DNA of 64,000 nucleotides from Roseovarius sp. TE539 (GTDB lineage: Bacteria > Pseudomonadota > Alphaproteobacteria > Rhodobacterales > Rhodobacteraceae), in assembly GCF_003298505.1 (NCBI RefSeq), contig NZ_QNGB01000007.1, positions 62,001-126,000 of the forward strand, written 5' to 3'. Under the pieces are notes generated by a model, which was not told the origin of the DNA, ran no database searches, and worked only from the letters and a program-made list of their open reading frames with translations. Within the stretch, counting starts at the first letter, position 1. Each line of letters begins with the position of its first letter. A program made the position numbers and the translations under genes. Shown in pieces: positions 50,683 to 59,318 of the stretch.

Positions 50683-50710
50683 CGCTGTCCTCCGGTGCTA
50701 GACCCGCGGC

Positions 50711-51184
50711 ATGACTCAACACTACTCCGACGCTTATCTTCGCGGCATCCTTCAACGCACCCGTCGAATCGCGGTCGTCGGTGTGTCGTTGAACCCGGTC
50801 AGGCCCAGCTACTATGTCGCGCGCTACCTGTCATTGAAGAATTTCGACGTTGTGCCGGTGAACCCGGGCCATGCCGGGGAAACGGTTTTCGGGCGAAAGG
50901 TGGTGGCGAGTCTCTCGGACATTGACGGGAAGGTGGACATGGTGGACATCTTCCGACGGTCGGATCACGTGCCGCCGATCGTGGACGAGGCGTTGAAGGT
51001 GTTCCCGGACCTGCGCACGGTATGGATGCAGATCGGTGTCGAAAACGAGGCTGCCGCCGACGCGGCGCGTGCCCGCGGCGTGGATGTGATCATGAATCGC
51101 TGCCCGAAAATCGAGTATCAACGCCTCTTCGGCGAGTTGCGCATGGGCGGCTTCAATACCGGGATAATCTCGTCAAGGCTCTGA
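50711..51184 (+). CDS. CoA-binding protein (YccU-like), copy A
   Basis: 157 residues, a single CoA-binding Rossmann domain: RRIAVVGVSLNPVRPSYYVA, VVPVNPGHAGETVFGRKV, VDMVDIFRRSDHVPPIVDEA, VWMQIGVENEAAADAARARG, and the terminal VIMNRCPKIEY. This is the stand-alone domain related to succinyl-CoA synthetase alpha; ligand and function are unproven. A second copy lies at 58760-59209 and shares the opening YSDAYL.GIL and the closing V(I/M)(M/D)RCPKIE. The gene converges on hisE with 22 bases between. Confidence 0.87.
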   Translation: MTQHYSDAYLRGILQRTRRIAVVGVSLNPVRPSYYVARYLSLKNFDVVPVNPGHAGETVFGRKVVASLSDIDGKVDMVDIFRRSDHVPPIVDEALKVFPDLRTVWMQIGVENEAAADAARARGVDVIMNRCPKIEYQRLFGELRMGGFNTGIISSRL

Positions 51185-51206
51185 ACGGGCCGGCCGGGGC
51201 TGGCCG

Positions 51207-51518
51207 TCAATCGGTGCGTGCGGCCTTTTCTGCCAACCCGGAGCGGTGCTGTCGCGCCTCGAGCACCGCCATCACATCGGCAAGCGGCACCCCGCGGGCC
51301 TCCAGCATGACAAGAAGGTGGAAAAGCACGTCCGCCGCCTCGGAGGTCAGCCTTTCGGGATCGTTGCGGACCGCCTCGATGATCGCCTCGATCGCCTCCT
51401 CGCCGAACTTTTCGGCCGCCTTTTCGGGCCCCTGCTGAAGAAGCCGTGCTGTCCAGCTTTCGGAGGGATCCGCCGTCGCCCGCGAGGTCACGATCTCTGC
51501 AAGTTCCTCGAGCGTCAT
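51207..51518 (-). CDS. hisE: Phosphoribosyl-ATP pyrophosphatase HisE
   Basis: Second step of histidine synthesis (hydrolysis of PR-ATP to PR-AMP). 103 residues, all-alpha MazG-like fold: [40 protein letters not shown] and [18 protein letters not shown] carry the E-E-x-x-E/E-x-x-D metal motifs. Stand-alone HisE (not fused to HisI), as usual in alphaproteobacteria. Its start overlaps the hisF stop by four bases. Confidence 0.94.
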   Translation of the reverse strand: MTLEELAEIVTSRATADPSESWTARLLQQGPEKAAEKFGEEAIEAIIEAVRNDPERLTSEAADVLFHLLVMLEARGVPLADVMAVLEARQHRSGLAEKAARTD

Positions 51519-52279
51519 GCGCCTGTCCTCACGGGTATGCCGGCGGCGGCCATGTGCGCCTTGGCCTGCTGTATGGAGAACTCGCCGAAATGGAAAATCG
51601 ATGCTGCCAGCACGGCGCTGGCATGGCCCTCTCTGACGCCCTCGACAAGATGGTCCAGGGTGCCGACCCCGCCTGATGCTATGACAGGGATGCGTACCGC
51701 GTCGCTGATCGCCCGGGTCAGCGCGATGTTGAACCCCGCACGTGTACCATCACGGTCCATCGAGGTCAGCAGGATCTCTCCTGCGCCCTTCGATTCGGCC
51801 AGCCGGGCGAACTCGACCGCGTCGATGCCTGTTTTTTGACGTCCGCCATGGGTGAATATCTCCCATCTGCCGGGCGAGACGGTCTTGGCGTCGATCGCCA
51901 CGACGATACACTGGCTTCCAAAGCGGTCCGCAGCGCGATGTATGACATCGGGATCCCTGACCGCGGCGGAATTGAAGCTGACCTTGTCGGCGCCGGCGAG
52001 CAGGAGATCACGCACGTCATCAGCCGAGCGCACACCACCACCCACTGTCAACGGAATATAGCAGGCTTCGGCGGTGCGGCGCACCACGTCGAACATGGTG
52101 CCTCGGTTCTCATGCGTGGCGTGGATATCGAGAAAACAGATCTCGTCCGCGCCCTCCGCGTCATAGGCCCGTGCGGCATCGACCGGGTCACCTGCATCAC
52201 GCAGATCTACGAAATTCACGCCCTTGACCACGCGGCCATCGGCAACGTCGAGGCAGGGGATGATCCGGGTCTTGAGCAT
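51515..52279 (-). CDS. hisF: Imidazole glycerol phosphate synthase cyclase subunit HisF
   Basis: Uses ammonia from HisH to form imidazole-glycerol phosphate and AICAR. 254-residue TIM barrel: [20 protein letters not shown] with the first catalytic Asp, [45 protein letters not shown] with the second catalytic Asp, and [13 protein letters not shown]. Separated from hisA by the DUF302 gene on the opposite strand. Confidence 0.96.
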   Translation of the reverse strand: MLKTRIIPCLDVADGRVVKGVNFVDLRDAGDPVDAARAYDAEGADEICFLDIHATHENRGTMFDVVRRTAEACYIPLTVGGGVRSADDVRDLLLAGADKVSFNSAAVRDPDVIHRAADRFGSQCIVVAIDAKTVSPGRWEIFTHGGRQKTGIDAVEFARLAESKGAGEILLTSMDRDGTRAGFNIALTRAISDAVRIPVIASGGVGTLDHLVEGVREGHASAVLAASIFHFGEFSIQQAKAHMAAAGIPVRTGA

Positions 52280-52380
52280 ATTGTCGCTGTTACAGGAATT
52301 TCACGGCGTTGTTTATGGGCATTCCGGCAAAGATGCCAGAGGATGCCGGTGATTTTGTAATGCAACGGAGGGAATTGAAC

Positions 52381-52833
52381 ATGAAGCGTTTTCTTGCAGT
52401 GGCGGCAATGGTCATGGCGGGGCTGCCCGCGCTGGCCGGCAATGACGATATCGTCAAGGTCAAGTCCTTCTCGGACGTGGCAAGCACGATGGACCGGCTG
52501 GAATCGGCGGTGACTGGAGCGGGGGCAAACGTGTTCGCGCGGGTGGACCATGCCGCCGGGGCGGCCTCGGTGGACATGGATCTGGCCCCGACGCAGGTGC
52601 TGATCTTCGGCAACCCCAAGATCGGCACGCAGGCGATGCAGGACGATCCGGTGGCGGGGCTGTTCCTGCCGATGAAGGTGCTGGTTTACCGCGACGGGGC
52701 GGGGCAGGTCTGGCTGGCCTACGAGGACCCCAAGGAAATGTTCGATGACCTCGCGATTGCGGATGATGCGGGATACATCAAGACGATGACCGGTGCTTTG
52801 GGCAAGCTGACGGCCAAGGCGGCTGGGCAGTAG
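52381..52833 (+). CDS. Exported DUF302 domain protein within the his cluster
   Basis: 150 residues. Signal peptide KRFLAVAAMVMAGLPALAGN (cleavage near residue 20), then a DUF302 domain: VKSFSDVASTMDRLESAVTG, FARVDHAAGAASVDMDLAPT, VLIFGNPKIGTQAMQDDPVA and LPMKVLVYRDGAGQVWLAYE. DUF302 proteins are small beta-alpha domains of unknown function, often periplasmic. It faces against the flanking his genes and ends 15 bases before the end of hisA, so it is an independent unit inserted in the cluster. Confidence 0.87.
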   Translation: MKRFLAVAAMVMAGLPALAGNDDIVKVKSFSDVASTMDRLESAVTGAGANVFARVDHAAGAASVDMDLAPTQVLIFGNPKIGTQAMQDDPVAGLFLPMKVLVYRDGAGQVWLAYEDPKEMFDDLAIADDAGYIKTMTGALGKLTAKAAGQ

Positions 52834-52848
52834 GGCCTTGCACCGCGC

Positions 52849-53571
52849 TCAGGGCGTGAGTGCGGCGAGTGCGGCGCGCAGGTCGAGCGCGCCGTCGTAG
52901 AGTGCGCGACCCGAGATCGCGCCGTTCAACTCCGCGCCGCAGTCGCGCAGGGCGATCAGATCCTCGAGCGAGGACACGCCACCCGAGGCGATGACTGGGA
53001 TGGAGACGGCGCGGGCGAGGGCCGCGGTGGCCCCGACATTGGGTCCCTGCATCGCCCCGTCGCGATTGATGTCGGTGTAGATGATCGCGGCCACGCCCGC
53101 ATCCTCGTAGGAGCGCGCGAGATCGGTGGCGTCCAGCTCGGTCTCCTCGGCCCAGCCCTTGGTGGCGACGCGGCCCGCGCGCGCGTCGATCCCCACGGCC
53201 ACCTGCCCGGGAAAGGCGCGCGCGGCCTCACGCACCAGCGCGGGGTTCTCTACCGCCACGGTGCCCAGGATCACCCGCGCCAGGCCCTTCGCGAGCCATG
53301 CCTCGATCGTTTCCATGTCGCGGATGCCGCCGCCAAGCTGTGCCGGCACGCCGCAATGCGCGAGTATCGCCTCGACAGGGGCGGCGTTGACGGGTGTTCC
53401 CGCGAAGGCGCCATTGAGATCCACCAGATGAAGCCATTCACAGCCGGCCTCGACGAACTCGAGAGCCTGGCTGGCGGGGTCGTCGTTGAAAACGGTCGCC
53501 TTGTCCATGTCTCCCTTCAGCAGCCGCACGGCCTGACCGTCCTTGAGATCAATTGCGGGATAGAGGATCAT
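52849..53571 (-). CDS. hisA: Phosphoribosylformimino-AICAR-phosphate isomerase HisA
   Basis: Isomerises ProFAR to PRFAR in histidine synthesis. 240-residue TIM barrel closely related to His[21 protein letters not shown] with the general-base Asp, [52 protein letters not shown] with the second Asp, and [16 protein letters not shown]. Start placed at MILYPA because the 14 upstream open codons carry no homology. Confidence 0.95.
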   Translation of the reverse strand: MILYPAIDLKDGQAVRLLKGDMDKATVFNDDPASQALEFVEAGCEWLHLVDLNGAFAGTPVNAAPVEAILAHCGVPAQLGGGIRDMETIEAWLAKGLARVILGTVAVENPALVREAARAFPGQVAVGIDARAGRVATKGWAEETELDATDLARSYEDAGVAAIIYTDINRDGAMQGPNVGATAALARAVSIPVIASGGVSSLEDLIALRDCGAELNGAISGRALYDGALDLRAALAALTP

Positions 53572-53701
53572 CAGCGTATCCTTTCCTTCAAACTGCCGAG
53601 AAGCGTCTGGCATGGGCGGCGTCCGATTGCAACGGACCCGACGTCAGGCTTGATCAAGTGCGTCGGCGCACGGCATTCTAAGCCGTACGGGAGGAGGAAT
53701 G

Positions 53702-54094
53702 ATGAAAAGACTAGCATTTGCGGCACTGGCTTCGATTTTCTGGTGCGGGAGCGCCGTGGCCGATCCGGCCGAAGGGATGTGGCGCACCGAGCCCGGGGAT
53801 ACAGGGGGGTATCTGCACGTGTCCGTTTACGAATGTGGCGCGGCGATCTGCGGTGTGATCCGTGCCGCCTTCGATGAAACCGGAGAGCGCAACACCGGTT
53901 ACGAACATCTCAACAAGCGTATGCTGTGGGACATGCAGCCGAAAGGCGGCGGAAGTTACGGCGACGGGCGCATTTGGGCACCGGATCGTGACAAGACCTA
54001 CAATTCGCGCATGAGTCTTGAGGGGCACGCGCTTGAGGTGTCCGGCTGCGTTTTCGGAATTTGCCGCGGGCAGATGTGGAAGCGGGTAAATTGA
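53702..54094 (+). CDS. Exported DUF2147 protein, copy 1
   Basis: 130 residues. Signal peptide KRLAFAALASIFWCGSAVA, then a DUF2147 beta-barrel domain: MWRTEPGDTGGYLHVSVYEC, AICGVIRAAFDETG, MLWDMQPKGGGSYGDGRIW, LEGHALEVSGCVFGICRGQM. The family is periplasmic and of unknown function; four cysteines (two pairs) could form disulfides. Two ATGs overlap at 53699 and 53702; the second has better spacing to GGAGG. Copy 2 lies 134 bases downstream. Transcribed against the his genes around it. Confidence 0.85.
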   Translation: MKRLAFAALASIFWCGSAVADPAEGMWRTEPGDTGGYLHVSVYECGAAICGVIRAAFDETGERNTGYEHLNKRMLWDMQPKGGGSYGDGRIWAPDRDKTYNSRMSLEGHALEVSGCVFGICRGQMWKRVN

Positions 54095-54228
54095 CCCGAA
54101 ATTGACAGCCGCGCAGAGCTGGGACAGCCGGGATCTGGCAGTCGTGAAATCCTTGACTATATAGGCCGTGCGATGTTCGCACCCCGGCCGCCGGTATCGT
54201 CGGGGCAAGTCAATGGAAAGGCTTTGCC

Positions 54229-54621
54229 ATGCGCGCGATATTGCCTTGCGCGATTTTTGCCGTGCTTTTCGGTTCTGCGGCCAGCGCGTCGGATCCCGCC
54301 CTCGGGAAATGGCGGACGGAGCCGGACCGAAAGGGCCAGGTCGGTATCGTCAAGGTGCACGAATGCGCCGAGCAGAAGCTTTGCGGCCGGATCGTTGCGG
54401 CGCGTGATCCCGGGGGCGATCCCGTTGTGACCCCTAATGTCGGAAAGATGGTGTTCTGGGACATGCGACCGACAGAGCCGGGACATTACGAGGGCATGGC
54501 CTGGGTGCCGGCGCGCGACGCGGTTTATCGCGCCGGCATGAGGTTGATGGGCAACCGGTTGAAGGTCCGCGGATGTCTTGGACCGATCTGCCAAAGCCAG
54601 ATCTGGACACGTGTCAAGTGA
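54229..54621 (+). CDS. Exported DUF2147 protein, copy 2
   Basis: 130 residues, same length and layout as the preceding gene: signal peptide RAILPCAIFAVLFGSAASAS, then KWRTEPDRKGQVGIVKVHEC, KLCGRIVAARDPGGD, MVFWDMRPTEPGHYEGMAWV and LKVRGCLGPICQSQIWTRVK. Roughly 40 % of positions agree with copy 1 by eye, so the duplication is old. TATATAGG at 54157-54165 could be part of its own promoter. Converges on hisH with 27 bases between stop codons. Confidence 0.85.
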   Translation: MRAILPCAIFAVLFGSAASASDPALGKWRTEPDRKGQVGIVKVHECAEQKLCGRIVAARDPGGDPVVTPNVGKMVFWDMRPTEPGHYEGMAWVPARDAVYRAGMRLMGNRLKVRGCLGPICQSQIWTRVK

Positions 54622-54648
54622 CCGCGCCTGCCGCGGGCACGTACGGTT

Positions 54649-55287
54649 TCAGGGTCGCCAGCGCAGGAAGTTCGCGATCAGGCGGAGACCGGTTGCCTGG
54701 CTCTTTTCCGGATGAAACTGGGTGCCGACGATATTGTCGCGCCCGACAACAGCGGTAATCCCGGTTCCGTAGTCCACATGCGCCAGAAGGTGCGCCGGGG
54801 TCTCCACCCGGAAATGGTAGGAGTGCACGAAGTAGGCATGGTCCCCCGTGGCGATGCCCTCAAGAAGGGGGTGCGGGTGGTCGATGACCAGATCGTTCCA
54901 CCCCATATGCGGCACCTTGAACGACTGGTCGGGCGGGCGGATCGGCTCGACCAGGCCCTTGATCCAGTCGAAACCGGGTGTCGGTTCGTATTCCATGCCC
55001 CTTGTGGCCAGCATCTGCATGCCGATGCATATCCCCAGAAAGGGGCGCCCGGCGTCGATCACTGTGGCCTCGATCGCTTCGAAAAGCCCGCGATGATCGA
55101 AAAGCTCGGCCCGGCACGCAGGGAAGGCCCCGTCGCCGGGCAGGACCACACGGTCGGCCTCGCGGACGGTGGCCGGATCGTCGCTCACGACCACTTCGCC
55201 CGCCCCCGATTCCGCCGCCATGCGCTGGAACGCCTTGGCGGCCGAGTGCAGATTGCCGCTTTCGTAATCGACGATGACCGTGGTCAT
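54649..55287 (-). CDS. hisH: Imidazole glycerol phosphate synthase glutaminase subunit HisH
   Basis: Class I glutamine amidotransferase that supplies ammonia to HisF. 212 residues: MTTVIVDYESGNLHSAAKAF, VVLPGDGAFPACRAEL, nucleophile Cys in FLGICIGMQMLATRG, HMGWNDLVI, and the His/Glu pair in VVGRDNIVGTQFHPEKSQ. The ATG at 55287 lies five bases after the hisB stop; the frame is open much further upstream, inside hisB. Confidence 0.95.
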   Translation of the reverse strand: MTTVIVDYESGNLHSAAKAFQRMAAESGAGEVVVSDDPATVREADRVVLPGDGAFPACRAELFDHRGLFEAIEATVIDAGRPFLGICIGMQMLATRGMEYEPTPGFDWIKGLVEPIRPPDQSFKVPHMGWNDLVIDHPHPLLEGIATGDHAYFVHSYHFRVETPAHLLAHVDYGTGITAVVGRDNIVGTQFHPEKSQATGLRLIANFLRWRP

Positions 55288-55292
55288 GCAGG

Positions 55293-55880
55293 TCACAACG
55301 TGCCTTTGGTGGATGGGATGGCGTCGCGCTTGCGCTGATCTGTCTCCACCGCCATGCGCAGGGCCTGCGCGACGGCTTTGAAGGCGGCCTCGGCAATGTG
55401 ATGGCTGTTGATCCCGTTCAGGGCCTCCACATGCAGGGTGATGCCACCATGTGTGCAGACAGCCTGGAAGAATTCGCGCACCAATTCGGTATCGAAGGCG
55501 CCGATCCTTTCGGTGGGCATCTCGACCTTCCAGACCAGATAGGGCCGGCCCGAAAGATCCAACGCCGCCCGCACCAGCGCGTCGTCCATCGGCAGAAGGC
55601 AAGCGCCATAACGCCGTATGCCGCGCTTGTCGCCAAGAGCCTCAGCCAGGGCCTGACCAAGGGCGATCCCCACATCTTCCACGCTGTGGTGGTCATCAAT
55701 ATGAGTGTCGCCGATGCAGCGCACCGTGACGTCGATCAGCGCGTGTCGCGCCAGTTGATCGAGCATGTGATCGAAGAACCCGATCCCGGTGGCATTGTCA
55801 TAAGCGCCGGTTCCGTCGAGGGCGATGCCGACGCTGATATCGGTTTCTGCGGTCTTGCGGGTGACAGTGGCGTTGCGCAT
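55293..55880 (-). CDS. hisB: Imidazoleglycerol-phosphate dehydratase HisB
   Basis: Dehydrates imidazole-glycerol phosphate. 195-residue monofunctional enzyme: [35 protein letters not shown], the metal-binding HxxHH-type [20 protein letters not shown], and [11 protein letters not shown]; a second metal motif [14 protein letters not shown] is near the end. First gene of the minus-strand his run (hisB, hisH, hisA, hisF, hisE), with GAGGTAAG before the ATG and TATAAG about 35 bases upstream as a possible -10. Confidence 0.96.
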   Translation of the reverse strand: MRNATVTRKTAETDISVGIALDGTGAYDNATGIGFFDHMLDQLARHALIDVTVRCIGDTHIDDHHSVEDVGIALGQALAEALGDKRGIRRYGACLLPMDDALVRAALDLSGRPYLVWKVEMPTERIGAFDTELVREFFQAVCTHGGITLHVEALNGINSHHIAEAAFKAVAQALRMAVETDQRKRDAIPSTKGTL

Positions 55881-56183
55881 CTGCTTACCTCGTTGATTGC
55901 GCCGCCCTTATAGGTGCTGCCGCGGCGAAGGCCAAGCGCTTCGCGCCACCCGTGTCATGTGCGGCGTCCCGATGTGTGGGCCCGCGTCACCGTGGGGCAG
56001 CATTTCGCGGTCGGGCGCCGTGCCCCGAGCCGCAGGTGGGCGGTTGGAAATCCCGCGTTCCGTTCGCGATGAACCTGCCTTCCCGATCGGCATCAAGGCG
56101 CGGGTCAGCAGGCAGGCGGGTGCGGATGACACGGCCCTTGGCGTCATCTTCCGTGACTTGTGAATACGGGGTCGGACGGCCGC
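55881..56183. other. Gene-free stretch between hisB and the IclR gene
   Basis: 303 bases. The left part should hold the hisB promoter (TATAAG on the minus strand near 55907-55912). The rest is GC-rich without a gene-like open frame. At the right edge a perfect 7-bp hairpin CGGCCGC-TTA-GCGGCCG (56177-56193) contains the IclR stop codon in its loop. Confidence 0.5.
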
Positions 56184-56957
56184 TTAGCGGCCGCTCCGGT
56201 GCATGGGGTTGTCGGACCCGTGCATTTGCAGGGCAAGCGCCGCCTTTCCGGCATACGCGCACAATTCGCGACCGATCTGCGCGCGCTGGCGTGGCGTGAA
56301 ACGCCGGACCGGACCCGTCGCCCCGATACTGAATGTGGCGCCGATGTTGCCGATGCGGATCGGGGCGGCCACCGAGGACACACCGACTTCGATCTCCTCG
56401 ACGCATTCCGCGTATCCGGCCTTGCGGATACTTTCGAATTCCGTGCGCAGTGTATCGGGATCGCGCTTGGTCTGCGGGGTGTAGCCGCGCAATGGCCCTT
56501 TCAGGATCTCCTCGCGGAAGTCTTTCTCCGCGAAGGCGGCGATGGCCTTCGAGCAGGAACAGGCATGCATGGGGCGATAGCCCAGGCCGGGATGCACGAA
56601 GGAACGTGTGGCGTCATGGGGTGTTTCAACATGGATGATCTCGACGCCCTTGTTGCGGTAACGCGAAAGGAACACCGCCTCACCGAACCGGTCAGCGGCT
56701 TCTCTCAGAGTCGGGGCGACCGCCTGGCTTGCGTCCACGTCAGTCTGTCCAAGCAGTGCCAGCCGCACCAGCCGCTCTCCAATCAGGTATCGGCCGGGCT
56801 CGGGCTCGTCCAGAAGGCGGTGCTCGGCCAGCGAATGCAGTAACCTGTAACAGGTGGGGCGCGGCAATTCCGTTGTTTGCTGAATCTCGGCCACGGTCAC
56901 GGCCCGTCCGGCGATTGCGACGGCTTCCAACACGGTTGTCAGTCGGTCAAGATGCAT
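56184..56957 (-). CDS. IclR-family transcriptional regulator
   Basis: 257 residues. N-terminal winged helix-turn-helix (LTTVLEAVAIAGRAVTVAEI, QQTTELPRPTCYRLLHSLAE, YLIGERLVRLALLG), then the GAF-like IclR ligand-binding domain (FLSRYRNKGVEIIHVETPHD, PGLGYRPMHACSCSKAIAAF, GYAECVEEIEVGVSSVAAPI). Divergent from the SELENBP1-ferredoxin-CoA-binding operon with 89 bases between, so it most likely controls that operon. The intergenic part carries AATGAACAATTGTCTC with a palindromic ACAATTGT core (56976-56983) as a possible operator. Confidence 0.9.
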   Translation of the reverse strand: MHLDRLTTVLEAVAIAGRAVTVAEIQQTTELPRPTCYRLLHSLAEHRLLDEPEPGRYLIGERLVRLALLGQTDVDASQAVAPTLREAADRFGEAVFLSRYRNKGVEIIHVETPHDATRSFVHPGLGYRPMHACSCSKAIAAFAEKDFREEILKGPLRGYTPQTKRDPDTLRTEFESIRKAGYAECVEEIEVGVSSVAAPIRIGNIGATFSIGATGPVRRFTPRQRAQIGRELCAYAGKAALALQMHGSDNPMHRSGR

Positions 56958-57046
56958 GGATATCTCAAAAAATGAACAATTGTCTCAGTTAATGAATCGC
57001 GCTATCAGAAGTCAATGATGTTGAGCCGGACAGGGAGGAGACATTT

Positions 57047-58396
57047 ATGGAATGTTGCGGACCGGGCTATGCCAGCCCTGCGGAGGCGATCAGGGCGCCG
57101 CGGGAAAAGTTGCTTTACACGATCGCGATCTATACCGGCACCGGCATACAGAAGCCGGATTACCTTGCCACCGTGGATGTCGATCCCGAGAGCCCGACCT
57201 ACAGCCAGGTGATCCACCGCCTCGAAATGCCGGGCATCGGGGATGAACTGCATCACATGGGCTGGAACGCCTGCTCTTCCTGCTTTGACGATTCCAGCAT
57301 GGCACGCAAATACCTGCTCCTGCCGGGTGTGCGGTCAAACAACATCCACGTGGTCGACACCGCCACCGACCCGCGCGCGCCGCGCCTTCACAAGGTGATC
57401 GACGGCGCCGAGATCAAGGCCAAGGCCGATCTGTCGGGGCCGCATACCGTGCATTGCCTCGGATCGGAAATCATCATTTCCTTTCTCGGTGACGCCAAGG
57501 GCGAGGCGCCGGGCGGCTACCTGCATCTCAACAAGGATTTCGAGATCGTGGGCCGCTGGGAGAACTCGATGGGCGACATCAAGTTCGGCTATGATTTCTG
57601 GTACCAGCCCCGCCACAACATCATGGTGTCGTCGGAATGGGCCGCGCCCAACACTTTCATGCCGGGCTTTGACCTCGAAGAGGTGGGGCACCTGAAATAC
57701 GGGCGCGAACTGCATTTCTGGGATTTCGAGAAGCGCGAACCCATCCAGTCCATGTATCTGGGCGAGGACGGGCTTATCCCGTTGGAAGTGAAGTTTCACC
57801 ACGATCCCGACAGCACCCACGGCTTTTGCTGTGCCGCGCTCAGCACCAACGTCATCCATTGGTGGAAGGACGAGTCGGGCGAATGGCAATGGGAAAAGAT
57901 CATCGACGTGGCCAACGAGCCGCATCCCGAATGGCCCATCCCGGTGCCGGGGGTGATGTCGGCGCTGCTGGTGTCGATGGATGACCGCTTCCTTTATATC
58001 AACAACTGGCTGCACGGCGACATGCGCCAGTATGACATTACCGACCCGCACAATCCCAAGCTTACCGGGCAGGTCTGGATGGGCGGGCTGCTGGGCCGCG
58101 CGCCGGTCGTGAACGGCGTCGAGATGGCTGGCGGGCCGCAGATGTTCCAGCTCAGCCTCGACGGGCGGCGCCTTTATGTCACCACGTCGCTTTTTTCGAC
58201 ATGGGACAACCAGTTCTACCCGGCAATCCGCGAGAAGGGCGGTGTGATGGTGATGATCGACTGCGACCCGGAGAACGGCGGTATGACCCTCAACCCCGAT
58301 TTCATCGTCGATTTCGGGCAGGAGCCCAACGGCCCTTCCCGCTGCCACGAGGCGCGTTATCCGGGCGGCGACTGCACGAGCGATATCTGGCTATGA
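57047..58396 (+). CDS. Selenium-binding protein 1 / methanethiol oxidase family (SBP56)
   Basis: 449 residues. Closely follows eukaryotic SELENBP1 along its length: CCGPGYASPAEAIRAPREK, PDYLATVDVDPESPTYSQVI, HHMGWNACSSCFDDS (CSSC 76-79), LGYDFWYQPRHN-type FGYDFWYQPRHNIMVSSEW, FLYINNWLHGDMRQYDI, AGGPQMFQLSLDGRRLYVTT and the C-terminal HEARYPGGDCTSDIW. The family oxidises methanethiol to H2S, formaldehyde and H2O2 in humans and in Hyphomicrobium. Unlike periplasmic bacterial MtoX, this protein has no signal peptide, so it should be cytoplasmic. First gene of an operon with a ferredoxin; strong GGAGGAG before the ATG. The substrate here is inferred. Confidence 0.9.
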   Translation: MECCGPGYASPAEAIRAPREKLLYTIAIYTGTGIQKPDYLATVDVDPESPTYSQVIHRLEMPGIGDELHHMGWNACSSCFDDSSMARKYLLLPGVRSNNIHVVDTATDPRAPRLHKVIDGAEIKAKADLSGPHTVHCLGSEIIISFLGDAKGEAPGGYLHLNKDFEIVGRWENSMGDIKFGYDFWYQPRHNIMVSSEWAAPNTFMPGFDLEEVGHLKYGRELHFWDFEKREPIQSMYLGEDGLIPLEVKFHHDPDSTHGFCCAALSTNVIHWWKDESGEWQWEKIIDVANEPHPEWPIPVPGVMSALLVSMDDRFLYINNWLHGDMRQYDITDPHNPKLTGQVWMGGLLGRAPVVNGVEMAGGPQMFQLSLDGRRLYVTTSLFSTWDNQFYPAIREKGGVMVMIDCDPENGGMTLNPDFIVDFGQEPNGPSRCHEARYPGGDCTSDIWL

Positions 58397-58758
58397 CCAC
58401 GCGGACCGTCACCATCGCCAATCGCGGCGGCGCCACCTACGAGGTCGAGGCGCGCCGCCCGCTGCTCGATGCCCTGCGCGAGCAAGGCGTCGACCTGCCC
58501 TATGGCTGCAAGTACGGCGGTTGCATCACCTGCGCGGCAAAGCTAGTCGAGGGCGAAGTCGATCAACGGCGGCAGGTCGCGCTCAACAACCGGCAGATCG
58601 CGGCGGGCTATGTCATCCTCTGCGTGGCACGCCCGGTCACTGACATCACCCTGAACATCGGCGTCGAGAGCCATGACCGGCTCTATCGCAACCCTTTCCT
58701 CGACCCGCTGGACCCGCACGAGCTGAAACCCGATATCGCCATCCCCAAGGAGCCCTGA
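58393..58758 (+). CDS. Plant-type 2Fe-2S ferredoxin
   Basis: 121 residues. Cluster ligands Cys39-x4-Cys44-x2-Cys47-x29-Cys77 in LPYGCKYGGCITCAAKL and YVILCVARPV, the pattern of chloroplast-type ferredoxins and reductase electron-transfer domains. A C-terminal extension (NIGVESHDRLYRNPFLDPLD, PHELKPDIAIPKEP) is unusual for the family and could dock a partner. The ATG overlaps the SELENBP1-family stop (ATGA), so the two are translationally coupled; electron exchange with that enzyme is the obvious hypothesis. Confidence 0.9.
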   Translation: MTTRTVTIANRGGATYEVEARRPLLDALREQGVDLPYGCKYGGCITCAAKLVEGEVDQRRQVALNNRQIAAGYVILCVARPVTDITLNIGVESHDRLYRNPFLDPLDPHELKPDIAIPKEP

Positions 58759-58759
58759 G

Positions 58760-59209
58760 ATGGACCACACCCAGCCCTATTCCGATGCCTATCTGCAAGG
58801 TATCCTGTCTTCCGTGAAGACCATTGCCATGGTGGGCGCGAGCCCTGACAAGACCAAGTTCAGCTACGGCGTTCTGCGGGTGCTGGATGAGACGGGCTAT
58901 GACATGATCCCCGTGAACCCGCGTCCGGGGCTTGAAGAGATCCGGGGTATCAAAGTCTATCCCAGCCTCGACAGCATCGACCGGCCCGTTGACATGGTGC
59001 AGGTGTTTCGCCGGGCCGAGGACCTCATGGGCGTGGCCGAGGAGGCCATCGCCATCGGGGCGAAGGTGCTCTGGGGACAGATCGGCGTCGTCGACCACGA
59101 GGCGGCACGTCGCGCCGAGGCGGCGGGGATGAAGGTCGTGATGGACCGCTGCCCTAAGATCGAGCTTTTTCGGCCTTTCTGGAAACCCAAGCTGCACCTG
59201 GAAATCTGA
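58760..59209 (+). CDS. CoA-binding protein (YccU-like), copy B
   Basis: 149 residues, single CoA-binding Rossmann domain: KTIAMVGASPDKTKFSYGVL, MIPVNPRPGLEEIRGIKVYP, VDMVQVFRRAEDLMGVAEEA, VLWGQIGVVDHEAARRAEAA and VVMDRCPKIELFRPF. Paralogue of 50711-51184. It begins directly after the ferredoxin stop and closes the SELENBP1-ferredoxin operon, which suggests that a CoA thioester is involved in that pathway (inference). Function of the family is unknown. Confidence 0.88.
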   Translation: MDHTQPYSDAYLQGILSSVKTIAMVGASPDKTKFSYGVLRVLDETGYDMIPVNPRPGLEEIRGIKVYPSLDSIDRPVDMVQVFRRAEDLMGVAEEAIAIGAKVLWGQIGVVDHEAARRAEAAGMKVVMDRCPKIELFRPFWKPKLHLEI

Positions 59210-59318
59210 ACGCCCGGAACGTGGTTCTTCACGGTTGCGCTGTCGATCGCGCCGCCCTCCGAATGCCGGAGGTTGGGGATCGGCCGGGCCCTGAGCCGGC
59301 GAAAAGACCGGTGAAACG

